Part shown: positions 50,776-59,649 of the stretch, one piece after another
How the letters are laid out: the number at the start of each line of letters is the position of its first letter
Numbering within the stretch: the first letter of the stretch is position 1
From: Actinomycetes bacterium
Lineage (GTDB): Bacteria; Actinomycetota; Coriobacteriia; Anaerosomatales; JAGXFU01
Direction of reading: 5' to 3'
NCBI GenBank assembly: GCA_024637115.1
Contig: JAGXFU010000010.1
Span: 155,079-219,078, forward strand
DNA: 64,000 bases
The notes under the pieces: generated by a model
The model's input: the letters and a program-made list of their open reading frames with translations, nothing else
The model's database searches: none
What the model was told of the DNA's origin: nothing
Position numbers and translations under genes: made by a program

Positions 50776-51754
50776 ACGCGACGGTGATGACGATGTTCCC
50801 CAGTTTCTCTCCGCTGTCGGCATACCGATGGGCCTCGACTATTTGTTCGAGTGGGAAGCGCCGGTCGATGACGGGGGATAGCTTCCCTGCTTCGACCAGG
50901 CTTCGGAGATAAGCCAGATCCTCATTCGTTCCGCCCGACGCCGCGAACGTCACTCGCTTCTTGCTCCGTCTTGACGCCCACTTGGCGCGAACGATCTGTA
51001 AGAAGCCCGGATTAGCCATGAGCAGACATCCATTATCCTTCAGTGACCTCACCATTCGACCGGACGGCGTGTTGCGGACTACGTCGAAGATGACGTCGTA
51101 GGACTCAGGGCTGTCGGTGAAATCCTCCTGGCCGTAATCGACTACGCGATCCGCACCGATAGTGCGCAGCATCTCCAGCTTCTGTGCGCTGTCCACTGCT
51201 GTCACGTGAGCCCCGGCGGCCTTGGCCAGTTGGACGGCGAACGTGCCAAAGCTCCCTCCCGCTCCGTTGATCAGGACCCGCTGTCCGCTCTGGACGTTGG
51301 CTTTGCGCAGGAACTCCAAGGCTTCGCCACCGCCATAGGGCACAGCCGCCGCCTCCTCGTAGCTCAGGCTCGCTGGCATCGTGGCAATCGCCCCCGTCCG
51401 GGGGTCTTCGCGCATGCAGATGTACTCCGCGTAGCCTCCCAGCCCTATGCCCGTTGCCACGAAGACCCGGTCACCCTCGTTGAGCGACGTGACATCTTTG
51501 CCCACTGACTCGATGTCGCCGGCAAGTTCCTGCCCGAGCACTGGTTGTCTTGGTCGGCTTATGCCGAACGCCAGTCGTATCGGCAGCCAGATCCAAGGGG
51601 CGAAGTCGAAGCTCCGCAGCTCGCAATCGGCGGCGCTCACCGTTGTGGCGCGGATTCGGACCAGTACCTCATCGTTCTTTGGAAAAGGCTTGGCCACGTT
51701 CTTGAGTTGAAGGACATCCGGTGGTCCGTAGGCCGTGCACACTACTGCCCTCAT
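50774..51754 (-). CDS. Zinc-free quinone-oxidoreductase-type dehydrogenase 2
   Basis: 326 residues, paralogous to dehydrogenase 1: MRAVVCTAYGPPDVLQLKNV, LGQELAGDIESVGKDV, NGAGGSFGTFAVQLAKAAGA. GGGGACCT precedes the ATG at 51754. The 3' end runs into attC half site 13. The two may act on related quinones or enals; the duplication is old. Confidence 0.9.
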   Translation of the reverse strand: MRAVVCTAYGPPDVLQLKNVAKPFPKNDEVLVRIRATTVSAADCELRSFDFAPWIWLPIRLAFGISRPRQPVLGQELAGDIESVGKDVTSLNEGDRVFVATGIGLGGYAEYICMREDPRTGAIATMPASLSYEEAAAVPYGGGEALEFLRKANVQSGQRVLINGAGGSFGTFAVQLAKAAGAHVTAVDSAQKLEMLRTIGADRVVDYGQEDFTDSPESYDVIFDVVRNTPSGRMVRSLKDNGCLLMANPGFLQIVRAKWASRRSKKRVTFAASGGTNEDLAYLRSLVEAGKLSPVIDRRFPLEQIVEAHRYADSGEKLGNIVITVA

Positions 51755-51789
51755 AGGTCCCCGGTCCGCGGATTGGTCCTCGTCGGTTC

Positions 51790-51949
51790 GCCCAACGTGT
51801 TTCGGCTTGTCTGATGAAAGATACCCAGCGATACCGGCGATTATCATCCCCGAGATGGCATGCATGTCGTTTCCCGGGCCCGTGTTGCAGCGCATCAACT
51901 GCGGGGCCTGCTGCAGTCGACAGCGCACTCATCGGCCCGGGCGTTGGGC
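51790..51949 (-). repeat. attC site 11
   Basis: GCCCAAC (51790-51796) and GTTGGGC (51943-51949) are exact inverted cores. The left arm continues ACGTGTTTCGGCTTG, identical over 15 bases to the site at 63777. The interior is longer and less well paired than in the other sites. Confidence 0.6.
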
Positions 51950-52043
51950 ATAATCCTGAGCAAGCGCACGGGGCCCCGCGAATCGTAGTTTGCGGGAAGG
52001 TCGAGAAGACCGCGAGAAACTCATCTGAAAAGCAGGAGCAACC

Positions 52044-52982
52044 ATGAGCACCCAATCCCAATCATCCTCACCCCGGACCTTAGCCTTTGCCCGTCGGATT
52101 GATTGGCCCCTGGTCATCTTCTTTGCCCTGGCCTATTCCATTGCCTGGGGCACCTTCGGCCTGATGGGGTTGATCGCCCACCGCTCAGGTGTGGACAGCG
52201 CCCAGAGCTTGATGCGCATGGGCGAATCACTCCAGTTCGAGGGGGCGAGCTTGATTGTTCCCGAGTGGGCCATCTATCTGCTCACCCGGCTGGCGGACTT
52301 TGCCTTTTCCATCGCTGGATTGATCATGATCGGCATCGTGTCCGGCCGAGCGGGCTTGGCGGAGCTGTGCCGACGCTTACTGCGGTGGCGGGTCGGCTGG
52401 CGCTGGTGGATGGTGGCATTGCTACCCTTCGCCCTGTACGGACTGGCGACGGTTGTGTCCGGTAGCCTGGGTAGCTTCACGTTTACCTCTGCCACCCTGG
52501 GTAAGATTCTGTTCAGTGCCGAGGCCGGCTTCCTGGTCTACTTCTTCTTGCGGGGGGCCATGGGCGAGGAGTTGGGCTTGCGGGGTTTTGCCCTTCCCCG
52601 TTTGCAGGAAACCATGTCACCGTCTAGGGCCAGCGCTATCATCGGCGTCCTGTGGGCTGGCTGGCATTTGCCGGTCTTGCTTGGCCGGGACAGTGTCTCG
52701 ATCGTCATCTTTCTGCTGTTGGCCTTTGTGTTGAGCTTCATCTTCACCTGGCTCTTCAACGGCAGCGGCGGATCCCTGCTGCCCGTCATGGTATTCCACT
52801 CCTTCCAGAACTCGGAAGAGATCTTCGAAGTCCTCTTTCCCGGCCTGGTGGGGACCGATTGGGAGCTGACTTCATCGGTGGGGCTGCTTGTGGTCGGCCT
52901 GCTGGTGGGGATGATGGTCTGGCGCCAGGGAGCGCCGCGACGCAGACCGCGACGAGCAGAAGGTCGCGCCGCGCGTACATAA
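52044..52982 (+). CDS. CPBP-family intramembrane protease 2
   Basis: 312 residues, about eight membrane helices: GEELGLRGFALPRL (EExxxR), WAGWHLPV and VFHSFQN (the two histidine motifs). AGGAG precedes the ATG. It is on the strand opposite to the array. Codon choice looks less GC-biased than in neighbours, consistent with foreign origin. It may be a bacteriocin-immunity or processing protein. Confidence 0.88.
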   Translation: MSTQSQSSSPRTLAFARRIDWPLVIFFALAYSIAWGTFGLMGLIAHRSGVDSAQSLMRMGESLQFEGASLIVPEWAIYLLTRLADFAFSIAGLIMIGIVSGRAGLAELCRRLLRWRVGWRWWMVALLPFALYGLATVVSGSLGSFTFTSATLGKILFSAEAGFLVYFFLRGAMGEELGLRGFALPRLQETMSPSRASAIIGVLWAGWHLPVLLGRDSVSIVIFLLLAFVLSFIFTWLFNGSGGSLLPVMVFHSFQNSEEIFEVLFPGLVGTDWELTSSVGLLVVGLLVGMMVWRQGAPRRRPRRAEGRAART

Positions 52983-53070
52983 GAGTGACGCGACGTGAGG
53001 TTCCGTGGGCCTCAGGACGGGTACTAATCGTTCAGAGCAAGATGGACCATTTATAGAGGAGAGTTGTCCT

Positions 53071-53562
53071 GTGGCCGAAGAGAAGCGAAGCATGTGGAAG
53101 AACAAGTGGCTCTACGTCGTGATTGTGACGCTCGTCATCTTCGGCGCAACCTTCTTCGCCGGAATGTGGTTCGCAGGGCGCGGCGCCCGTTCGGTTTCGA
53201 CCGTGGTTGATTCGTACACGAACGTGTACGCCGGGAGCGACAGTACCAAAGATGTGGCGGACCTCGTTCCGCTCTATGCGAGCAATAGCACTCTGCAAGA
53301 CGTTGCAGCCGACAGGGCGTACGAGGGTACTGCCGCGATCAAGACCGCTCTAGACTCTTTGCTTGCCACACCGGAGTTCAATCTCAGCGTGGAGTACACC
53401 CTGATCGGTGGCGATTCCGCTGTTGTGGGGTGGACTGCGAACGGGACCGCGGTTGGCACCAATCGCCTGGCACAGGTGAGCGGTGTCACCGTGCTTCAGA
53501 TATCAGAGGGCAAGATTGCGCGTGAGACCTGGTACTATGACCCGGCCAAAGCACCCTTCTGA
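53071..53562 (+). CDS. Membrane-anchored SnoaL-like protein
   Basis: 163 residues: one N-terminal helix (about 13-33), then an NTF2/SnoaL-type cone fold outside the membrane (VVDSYTNVYAG, YEGTAAIKTALDSLL, ARETWYYDPAK). The GTG start at 53071 has GAGGAGAG upstream. The ligand is unknown. Confidence 0.78.
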   Translation: MAEEKRSMWKNKWLYVVIVTLVIFGATFFAGMWFAGRGARSVSTVVDSYTNVYAGSDSTKDVADLVPLYASNSTLQDVAADRAYEGTAAIKTALDSLLATPEFNLSVEYTLIGGDSAVVGWTANGTAVGTNRLAQVSGVTVLQISEGKIARETWYYDPAKAPF

Positions 53563-53569
53563 TCCTTCG

Positions 53570-54280
53570 TTAGTGATTCACCGGGTAGACGCCACCAGGT
53601 TCGGGGCGAGACGCCACTATCTCAGCAATCCTGTCCGCGACTAGCGACGGACTCGCCAAGAGGTCGTCATCTCTCAAACGGATGAACCGCTCCCGTGCGG
53701 GGAATTGCTCCGGAGATGAGTTTCGAACCGCTTCCTGCATGGAGGTGTCCATCACGCCGGGATTGACGCTGATCGCGCGTATGGGGTTTGGGCGAGGGGA
53801 TTGCTCAAGCGCGATCGAGCGGATGTAGTTCTCCATGGCAGCCTTCCCGGCGCAGTAAAGCGACCAGCCGGCGTAGCCCTTGTTCGCGGCGCCACTCGAG
53901 ATGTTGACGAACGTCTTCGGGCAATCATGGTCCTGAAATTCCTCGACAAATGCGCGAGCAAAGAGGATTGCCGAGACTACGTTGACGTCAAGGTTCTTGG
54001 CGACTGCACCCGGTGAGACATGCTCGACGGGTCCGATGGGCTCGAGCATCGCGGCATTGCTGATCGCTATCACCTCTGAAGCTGCGACGGCACCGAGAGA
54101 TGTGAACTCCTCAGAGAATACTCTGGACGCATCATCGGGATCTGATAGATCCAATTCCATACTGAACTCATGAGCAGCTGATCGGGAGAACTCGACAACT
54201 CTCCAGCCTTGGCTTCGGTAGAGGTCGCATAGTGCTGCTCCGAGCCCACGCGAGCCACCTGTGATGATCGCCAGTCGCAA
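53570..54280 (-). CDS. Short-chain dehydrogenase/reductase
   Basis: 236 residues: TGGSRGLGAAL (NADP loop), ISNAAM, ISSGAANKGYAGWSLYCAGKAA (S-YxxxK catalytic set in segments). It resembles YhxC/benzil reductase-like SDRs. The TTG start at 54280 has AGAGGGGG upstream; a GTG at 54307 lies beside the attC half site and lacks a ribosome site. Confidence 0.87.
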   Translation of the reverse strand: MRLAIITGGSRGLGAALCDLYRSQGWRVVEFSRSAAHEFSMELDLSDPDDASRVFSEEFTSLGAVAASEVIAISNAAMLEPIGPVEHVSPGAVAKNLDVNVVSAILFARAFVEEFQDHDCPKTFVNISSGAANKGYAGWSLYCAGKAAMENYIRSIALEQSPRPNPIRAISVNPGVMDTSMQEAVRNSSPEQFPARERFIRLRDDDLLASPSLVADRIAEIVASRPEPGGVYPVNH

Positions 54281-54304
54281 CTCCGAGCCCCCCTCTGCTG
54301 ATAT

Positions 54305-54336
54305 CACTAACGTGCCTAGGTTTGGCCTGCAAGATC
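54305..54336 (-). repeat. attC half site 10
   Basis: CACTAAC (54305-54311), then GTGCCTAGGTTTGGCCTGCA. It shares AGGTTTGGCCTGCAAGA with the half site at 63139. The PH-domain gene reads into it and stops at TAG inside, so its last residues LAGQT are encoded by the site. Confidence 0.6.
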
Positions 54337-55935
54337 AGTCTTGATGTCCTCGTCATGTGGAGCATGGCCCGGCGAAATGTCACGTCCGCGAACGAGACCG
54401 TCTTCGTACCAGCGCATGATGTGGAGCGCCGCAGCCTCGTCGAGGTGCGAAACGCCGTAGCTGGCTCTTGACGAGCCTGAAACCGAGGTGGTCCTGAGAC
54501 TTGCGAGTCTGGCTCGGCGCTGGAACGGGTTTTGGCGGACTTCAAGCGATTGGATTCGCGACCGGGTGAGCCGCACACGTTTGATTCCCAGCAAGCCCGA
54601 GCGAATTGCCAGCGCGACGTCATCAGTCCCAATCCCCGCCCGACGCCACTGCAAGGCGCGCACGCCGATCGTGATCAGGGCTACAGCTACAACGAGACCC
54701 CCGGCCCACGGTAGCGCGGGCCGGTAGACGAACCAGCTCAGCGGCCCGACAACAGCAAGAGATGTAATCGTCGTGAGAACGGTAGGGAGCAGTATGTAGA
54801 AGCGCAGTGCGCGCGTGGCCAGCCCCTCGGTATCGGGGAACACTTCTGCCTCGGGAAGCAGACCGTGGATGAGTCGGGTCATGTCGGCAGCCCGTGCCAC
54901 GGGCACCATCGCCTTGCTCGCAGTCATCTGCCCCGACTGTTGCCCGCCCCGTTCGAGTCCCGCTGTGTCGACCTCGATAGCCACAAGTCCGAGCAGATGC
55001 CTAAGCCACGACGCCTCGATGCGTACGGCCTGCATGCGCCCGACCGGTATGCTGACCTGTCGGCGCTCGAGGAGCCCGGCTTCTATCTCGATGCGCGTTT
55101 CGTAGCGACGTGTCGTGAATTCGAAGTTGCGCACAACGCCGATTGCGGTAGCGACCACGAGAAGTAGTAATCCGAGGACTGCCAGGAGCAACATGAGCGC
55201 CGGGAGAGCGAACTGCGCAGCACGCGAAGCAGTCCCGTCGATGAACTGCTGACCGAGGACTTCGTAGAATTGCCCGACAATGCCGACGACAACCGCGAAG
55301 AGGATTGGAACCCGGCGTGAGGTTGCCTCACCGAGAAGAAGTTGACGGAACGGTACCTTGTGTTCGAACAGTACCTCGTGTCCGCGTACCTCAGCCCCGC
55401 CGAACGCGCCCCGGTAGTCTCCGATACGCCCCACCGGATCCAAATCGACCGGCTCTTGCGCCACGCTGTCCGGGGTTTCGAAAAGCAACGCGTTGCGAAG
55501 CTCCTCGGCACGATCGAGACGGATGGCGCCAATCTTGGCTTCGGGCTCGTTGGCCCCACCCCCGGCCGTTTGAACGACCAGCTCCACAACGCCGAGCGCC
55601 CGCATGAACAGGTCTGCCCTCACGTTCACCCCGTGGACGCGAGCGATCGGAATCGTACGGCGTTTGCGAACGAACAGCCCCTCTTCGATGAGCAGGTCGG
55701 TGCCGACGATGCCGTATTCGAAGCGCCACCACGAGATCCACCTGGAGCCGGCGATCAACAGCACAACTCCGGCGATGATCCCGGCGAGAATGAGAACAGG
55801 AATCGCGCGCTCGTTGCCAAGGGTTCCGAACACCAATAGGCCCACAAGCCAGATTCCGCTCTGCCACAACGTCTGGGCAGTGCGGACCGCCACGGTTGCC
55901 GGGTGTGTTCTTTGCAGGCTAGAGTCCGCCATCAT
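54316..55935 (-). CDS. Double bacterial PH-domain membrane protein (YdbT-like)
   Basis: 539 residues with pairs of membrane helices and several bPH2 (DUF304) domains (FEYGIVGTDLLIEEGLFVRKRR; RRYETRIEIEAGLLERRQVSI and others in segments). It is coupled to the smaller bPH2 gene by 17-base overlap, the usual YdbS-YdbT pair. The last codons come from an attC half site. These pairs are linked to bacteriocin resistance or membrane stress, but the mechanism is not known. Confidence 0.88.
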   Translation of the reverse strand: MMADSSLQRTHPATVAVRTAQTLWQSGIWLVGLLVFGTLGNERAIPVLILAGIIAGVVLLIAGSRWISWWRFEYGIVGTDLLIEEGLFVRKRRTIPIARVHGVNVRADLFMRALGVVELVVQTAGGGANEPEAKIGAIRLDRAEELRNALLFETPDSVAQEPVDLDPVGRIGDYRGAFGGAEVRGHEVLFEHKVPFRQLLLGEATSRRVPILFAVVVGIVGQFYEVLGQQFIDGTASRAAQFALPALMLLLAVLGLLLLVVATAIGVVRNFEFTTRRYETRIEIEAGLLERRQVSIPVGRMQAVRIEASWLRHLLGLVAIEVDTAGLERGGQQSGQMTASKAMVPVARAADMTRLIHGLLPEAEVFPDTEGLATRALRFYILLPTVLTTITSLAVVGPLSWFVYRPALPWAGGLVVAVALITIGVRALQWRRAGIGTDDVALAIRSGLLGIKRVRLTRSRIQSLEVRQNPFQRRARLASLRTTSVSGSSRASYGVSHLDEAAALHIMRWYEDGLVRGRDISPGHAPHDEDIKTDLAGQT

Positions 55936-56407
55936 CGGTAACCTGCGCGAGTGCGGCGATGCGGTCGCGGACATCGGCGGCATCGGAGTCGGCGAGCATA
56001 GGAATCTTGTGCTGGCCAGCCGCTGTCCACAGGTGGACCTCGGACAACGCGAACTGCCTCAGAAGCGGTCCTTGGCTTGAGTCGACGTGCTGGATACGCG
56101 CCATTGGGATCACGGTGCGCCTCACGATGATGAGTCCCGACTGGAGACGGACCTCGACGTCGGTGATCTCCCACCGCCACCGCCGATACATGATTTCGAC
56201 GAGCGCGGTGATCCACAGCAGTCCTGTCACGAGAGTAGCGATCAGCGGTAGCAGCCAGACGGCGGTCGCTCCGTCCACAAGAGCCATGCCGACTGCGAGC
56301 CCCGCGCATGCGAGAAGCCCGAGCACGATGCCGATTCCAGCGTAGATGCGCCATACCGCCTTTGCGCGCGGGTCGAGCCGGTTTGTGGGCGTAGCCGATG
56401 TGTCCAT
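55919..56407 (-). CDS. Bacterial PH-domain membrane protein (YdbS-like)
   Basis: 162 residues: two N-terminal helices (about 20-75) and one bPH2 domain (WEITDVEVRLQSGLIIVRR, ARIQHVDSSQGPLLRQF). First gene of a two-gene cassette with the larger bPH2 protein. The start at 56407 avoids a longer form without similarity. Confidence 0.87.
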   Translation of the reverse strand: MDTSATPTNRLDPRAKAVWRIYAGIGIVLGLLACAGLAVGMALVDGATAVWLLPLIATLVTGLLWITALVEIMYRRWRWEITDVEVRLQSGLIIVRRTVIPMARIQHVDSSQGPLLRQFALSEVHLWTAAGQHKIPMLADSDAADVRDRIAALAQVTDDGGL

Positions 56408-56461
56408 GTACACATCGTACTTCAACCGTACGAACTCCTGAGCTTGCTCCAAGACGTGAAC

Positions 56462-56542
56462 GTCTAACGCGTTTGCATTTCACCCGCGTCTTCCTCACAT
56501 CATGCGCACATCATTCAGGTCGGAAACGCCTAAACGTCAGAC
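56462..56542 (-). repeat. attC site 1
   Basis: GTCTAAC (56462-56468) and GTCAGAC (56536-56542); inner arms GCGTTTGCATTTCACC and CAGGTCGGAAACGC. The formate-transporter stop TGA lies inside the right core. Confidence 0.7.
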
Positions 56543-57355
56543 CTCTTCTCGCACCTGCGCATAGGTGAGAGCGGCAAACATCCCGGTACCCCCCAGGGCG
56601 TTGCCAAGAAAGCTCGGCAGGATCACATTGCCCACCGCAGCGAGCGGACTGAGGTCGCCATGCAAGACCAACACGAACACCTCGGTGGAACCTGCTACCA
56701 CGTGAGACAGACCACCGAGCCCGATCATGTAAGTCAGGATTATGATTGCCAGAACCTCTCCACCAGTGTTTATCCGCGGCAAGATCCACACAATCGAGGC
56801 AATCAGAAACCCCGCAGGAATACCCCAGGCCAAATGCTGGGTGGCTGTGGCGCTCCCATAGTGCTGCGAGATCGTCAGGATGCTCGCAAACTGCGGATCG
56901 GGGACGACTCGCCCAAAGACAAGCGCGACAGCGGCCAGCAGGCAGCCCGTCATGTTCGCAAAGAAGACGATCCCCCAGAGGCGCCCCGTCCGAAAGAAGT
57001 TCTTGCGAGTTGGCTGGAAGAACAGGCAGAGAATCGGCGTAACGGTGTTTTCCGTGAACAATTGCATCCGACCGAGGATGACGATGAGAAACCCGACCGG
57101 ATATCCGAGACTCACAACGGCGGGGGTCCAGTATGCGTCGGGCAGAACTGTCTGGAGAAAGCCCATACAGACGACGGACAAGCTAATGGCGACCCCGGCG
57201 ATGACGCCCGACCACCAGAGCGCGCCAAACGAGCGGGACAATTCATGGTCGCCCTCAGCGCGGATCGCTTCATAGATGACGGAGGGCTTAACGCCCGTCA
57301 TTTCCTCGGCTTGTGCGAGTTCCTCTTTGTCGAGCACTGATCGCTGCTCTGGCAT
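56537..57355 (-). CDS. Formate/nitrite transporter-family channel
   Basis: 272 residues, the usual length. Six helices with the family motifs GRMQLFTENTV and FANMTGCLLAA, and GLGGLSHVVAGS with the central histidine. It may move formate, nitrite or hydrosulfide. The YfdC-like N-terminus (PSVIYEAIRAEGDHELSRS) is present. AAAGGGG precedes the ATG at 57355. It is a single-gene cassette. Confidence 0.92.
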   Translation of the reverse strand: MPEQRSVLDKEELAQAEEMTGVKPSVIYEAIRAEGDHELSRSFGALWWSGVIAGVAISLSVVCMGFLQTVLPDAYWTPAVVSLGYPVGFLIVILGRMQLFTENTVTPILCLFFQPTRKNFFRTGRLWGIVFFANMTGCLLAAVALVFGRVVPDPQFASILTISQHYGSATATQHLAWGIPAGFLIASIVWILPRINTGGEVLAIIILTYMIGLGGLSHVVAGSTEVFVLVLHGDLSPLAAVGNVILPSFLGNALGGTGMFAALTYAQVREEV

Positions 57356-57527
57356 TGGAGACCCCTTTCCGGAACCATCTAGCGCTTGCCCCGTCGTTCG
57401 CTGACAGGCACCTCCCACGGTGAGGAGTTGACGCTCACCGGCTGCACTGCAGGATTGGCGATGCGGAATCGCTCGATCGTCCGTCGACGGAGGCCCCTCG
57501 CACATGCAGCATGCGTTCCCCGGTTGT

Positions 57528-57631
57528 GTCGAAACGTTGTAGCACTTGACCTGCAAGACCAGGCGTCTGGTCCGTCTTCTCGAGCGTAGCTTGAACGCCG
57601 AGTCTTGTCAGGTGGAAGCGCCGGGTCAGAC
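57528..57631 (-). repeat. attC site 2
   Basis: 104 bases ending in GTCAGAC (57625-57631). Left arm ACTTGACCTGCAAGACCAGG, right arm AGTCTTGTCAGGTGGAAGCG; the central CGAGCGTAGC block recurs in sites 5, 6 and 7. The left core is degenerate (GTCGAAAC). Confidence 0.7.
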
Positions 57632-57653
57632 ATGCCCCGCCGTTCTTATCCAC

Positions 57654-58088
57654 TCATGTGCGATGAACTCCGTGCGGGGAACGCGAGCTACTGCGCATGA
57701 TAAGACCCAGCACCAGGGCGATGGCACCGAACCCGGAACTGAGTAGCCAGGCCGAGTAGACGACACGTCGTCGGTGATTGATCCGGGCACCCTCAAGTTC
57801 GAACGGATAGGGCTCTTCTTTGAGCCAGGGGTCATCGACGAGTTGAGCGCTCATGAGCTCACGTGCCAGTTCGATCTGGTCTTGCGGGACGTAGATGGGT
57901 ATCGGCGCAATGGAGCCGTTCGGGAAGCTGTAGTAATGCATCGGTCCCCGAGGGTCGCAGTCCATCATCGCGTCAACGCCTGCGTCAAGAAGCATGGATA
58001 CGATGATTTGAGCCTCGTAGTTTCGGGCCCAGACACGACACAGGACAGGCCAGGTACCGTCGCGTCCGTCCGACTCTGAACCGTTCAG
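57654..58088 (-). CDS. DUF2007-like protein with one membrane helix, probable CTG start
   Basis: 144 residues. The first part resembles DUF2007 (RVWARNYEAQIIVSMLLDAGVD, then IPIYVPQDQIELARELM), a putative signal-binding domain. A C-terminal helix (about 115-135) anchors it. The open frame extends upstream to an ATG at 58166, but that ATG is inside attC site 3. A CTG at 58088 has GGAGG seven bases upstream and is the better start. Confidence 0.7.
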   Translation of the reverse strand: MNGSESDGRDGTWPVLCRVWARNYEAQIIVSMLLDAGVDAMMDCDPRGPMHYYSFPNGSIAPIPIYVPQDQIELARELMSAQLVDDPWLKEEPYPFELEGARINHRRRVVYSAWLLSSGFGAIALVLGLIMRSSSRSPHGVHRT

Positions 58089-58138
58089 GTTCCCACCTCC
58101 GATGAGCGCGTGTGTCCGCCGTAGGTATTCAATACTGT

Positions 58139-58186
58139 GTGTAACCTGTTTGCGCTTGACCTGCAAGATGAGAACGCGGGTTAGAC
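58139..58186 (-). repeat. attC site 3 (short form)
   Basis: GTGTAAC (58139-58145) and GTTAGAC (58180-58186), only 48 bases in total. It keeps GTTTGCGCTTGACCTGCAAG of the longer sites, so it looks like a site that lost its loop. Confidence 0.7.
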
Positions 58187-58208
58187 GTACCGCTCTATTT
58201 CCGGCAGT

Positions 58209-58595
58209 TCAGCCAGAAAGCGCCACGGTCAGGCTGGAAGCGAGCATCACGGCCGCGACCGGCACCCACACCAACCGCTCGCGCTTGCTAGGTGTTATCG
58301 AGTTCAGGACAACGCTCACGGCGGAGAAGGCGACGGCAACCCATATCAGCCACGACTCTGACTCCAACGCTCTGAGTGCCAGCCCTGCGCGAGCGAGGAC
58401 TGCGCCGACCAAGGTCATGAGGACGAGTGCCTGCACGAAGGCGGCGACTCGCATGGGTGCCGGGAACTGGCCGGGGAACTTGCCTCCCATTGCGTATGCA
58501 CCCCAGGGCGCACCTAAGGCGAGAGCAATCTGGAACCCCGCCGCACCGACCGTGACTACTGTAAAGGCGATGGCCGCTCCCGATGTTACAGTCAC
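58209..58595 (-). CDS. Four-helix membrane protein (DUF3995-like)
   Basis: 128 residues with four helices. ALALGAPWGAYAMGGKFPG in the first loop resembles the W-G-A-G pattern of DUF3995-type proteins. The GTG start overlaps the YdeI-like stop as GTGA. Function is unknown. Second gene of a two-gene cassette. Confidence 0.72.
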   Translation of the reverse strand: MTVTSGAAIAFTVVTVGAAGFQIALALGAPWGAYAMGGKFPGQFPAPMRVAAFVQALVLMTLVGAVLARAGLALRALESESWLIWVAVAFSAVSVVLNSITPSKRERLVWVPVAAVMLASSLTVALSG

Positions 58596-58873
58596 TGGCG
58601 ATCCCCCGATTCCACTTGCCCGGATCTATCCGGATTCCACTCCATCTTCATGTACACGCCGCCGTCCCTAAGTTCATCTAGCATCTGGTCGAGTCGGCGC
58701 TGACGCGTATCTTCGCGTTTGGCCCGCGTGATCCAGCTGATGTAGTCGTTTCGCTGGTAGGGAGGACGATCGTCGTATGCCTGCGTCAACCCCGCAGTCT
58801 CAAGAGCCTCGGAAACGTAGTCAGGTATCGGATAGAGAGGTCTGGACAGCGAAGACAAGTCATCCTTGTTCAT
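58592..58873 (-). CDS. YdeI/OmpD-associated-like short protein
   Basis: 93 residues. PPYQRNDYISWITRAKREDTR followed by RRLDQMLDELRDGG is the conserved C-terminal region of the YdeI group linked to bacteriocin and peptide resistance. The N-terminal domain of the longer members is missing. GGAGGG precedes the ATG. First gene of its cassette. Confidence 0.8.
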   Translation of the reverse strand: MNKDDLSSLSRPLYPIPDYVSEALETAGLTQAYDDRPPYQRNDYISWITRAKREDTRQRRLDQMLDELRDGGVYMKMEWNPDRSGQVESGDRQ

Positions 58874-58889
58874 TGACCCTCCAGGTCTC

Positions 58890-58975
58890 GTTTAACGTGT
58901 TTCGGCATGAGCAGACGCCGAGCACCTTAATGTCAATTCTACCTCGCGGCGCTCTGCTCTAAGCCGGGGTTAGAC
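58890..58975 (-). repeat. attC site 4
   Basis: GTTTAAC (58890-58896) and GTTAGAC (58969-58975). Arms CGGCATGAGCAGA and TCTGCTCTAAGCCG pair with one extra base on the right arm, the mark of attC polarity. Confidence 0.8.
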
Positions 58976-59070
58976 TCCGCCTTCGGCAGCACCCAGCCAT
59001 TCGTCCTCAGGTAGCTCTTGCCGCCTACATTCATGCTCCACGGCAACTTCTGGTCCCCGTGGGCGTGAAG

Positions 59071-59119
59071 GAGCGTAGCTCGCTTGCCTCATTTTGTCAG
59101 GTCGAAACCTGGGTTAGCC
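59071..59119 (-). repeat. attC half site 5
   Basis: Right half only: GCGTAGCTCGCTTGCCTC, then ATTTTGTCAGGTCGAAACC and core GTTAGCC (59113-59119). Apart from the core it is identical to the right half of site 6. Confidence 0.7.
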
Positions 59120-59532
59120 ATGTTGCGCCAGATGCTGCGGTTGTTGGCAGCACCAACGAGCGCGTCCTTGTCGCTAGGCGACCAGTCGCGCACGATGCAA
59201 TGCGGCTGCGGTTAGGCAAGCTGCCGAGAATCGAGCGCTCAAGCACAAGAGCGGTCTGAGTTAGTCGCGGTCTCGGAGAAGATGAAGTAGGTGCCGAGGA
59301 GTGCCAGCTGACAGCTGGATCATCGATTATGACGATGCAACAACCACGCGAAACGAGATCGAAGCGTGAGAGACGCCACTGCGTACGCGTCGCGAGAGGT
59401 GTTTGCCGCGAAATCGAGTCGGGCAGAATGGAAGATGCAACGCGGTCGCGCGGCGCGGCGCGGCGCTCGAGTTTACGCAAGCCGATGCACGAGGCGACCA
59501 TCCGTCGGTTAAACCTTGTATCTACGGGAATA

Positions 59533-59622
59533 GGTGTCGATACAATGATTACTACCCCCGAAGGGGGATGCCAGGCTTGGATACGGACCCGTACGGGTGC
59601 CTTCCGCCTATGGTCGACGTTG
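59533..59622 (+). promoter_or_regulatory. Structured leader of the WxL operon
   Basis: A CCCCCGAAGGGGG hairpin is followed by ACCCGTACGGGT inside AGGC/GCCT, all enclosed by GTCGA/TCGAC. It ends about 28 bases before the ATG at 59650. It could be a riboswitch or attenuator; it does not match one I know. Confidence 0.4.
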
Positions 59623-59649
59623 CCTCTTCATGAACGGAAGAGGTTCGTC

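Larger units (their letters stand above)
58976..59649. other. Gene-free stretch between cassettes
   Basis: It holds attC half site 5 (59071-59119) and further isolated cores GTTAGGC near 59213 and GTTAGTC near 59256. The rest, to 59520, shows no gene I can support. The last 120 bases form the structured leader of the WxL gene. Confidence 0.5.

Noticed and set aside
53560..53576. GTTAGTG at the 3' end of the SDR gene as another attC core
   Set aside because: No paired arms are found on either side; the sequence is simply the stop codon context.
58089..58166. ATG start at 58166 for the DUF2007-like gene
   Set aside because: It lies within attC site 3 and the intervening residues have no family similarity.
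59533..59622. Cyclic-di-GMP or other known riboswitch before the WxL gene
   Set aside because: Hairpins are clear but no known aptamer consensus could be matched by eye.
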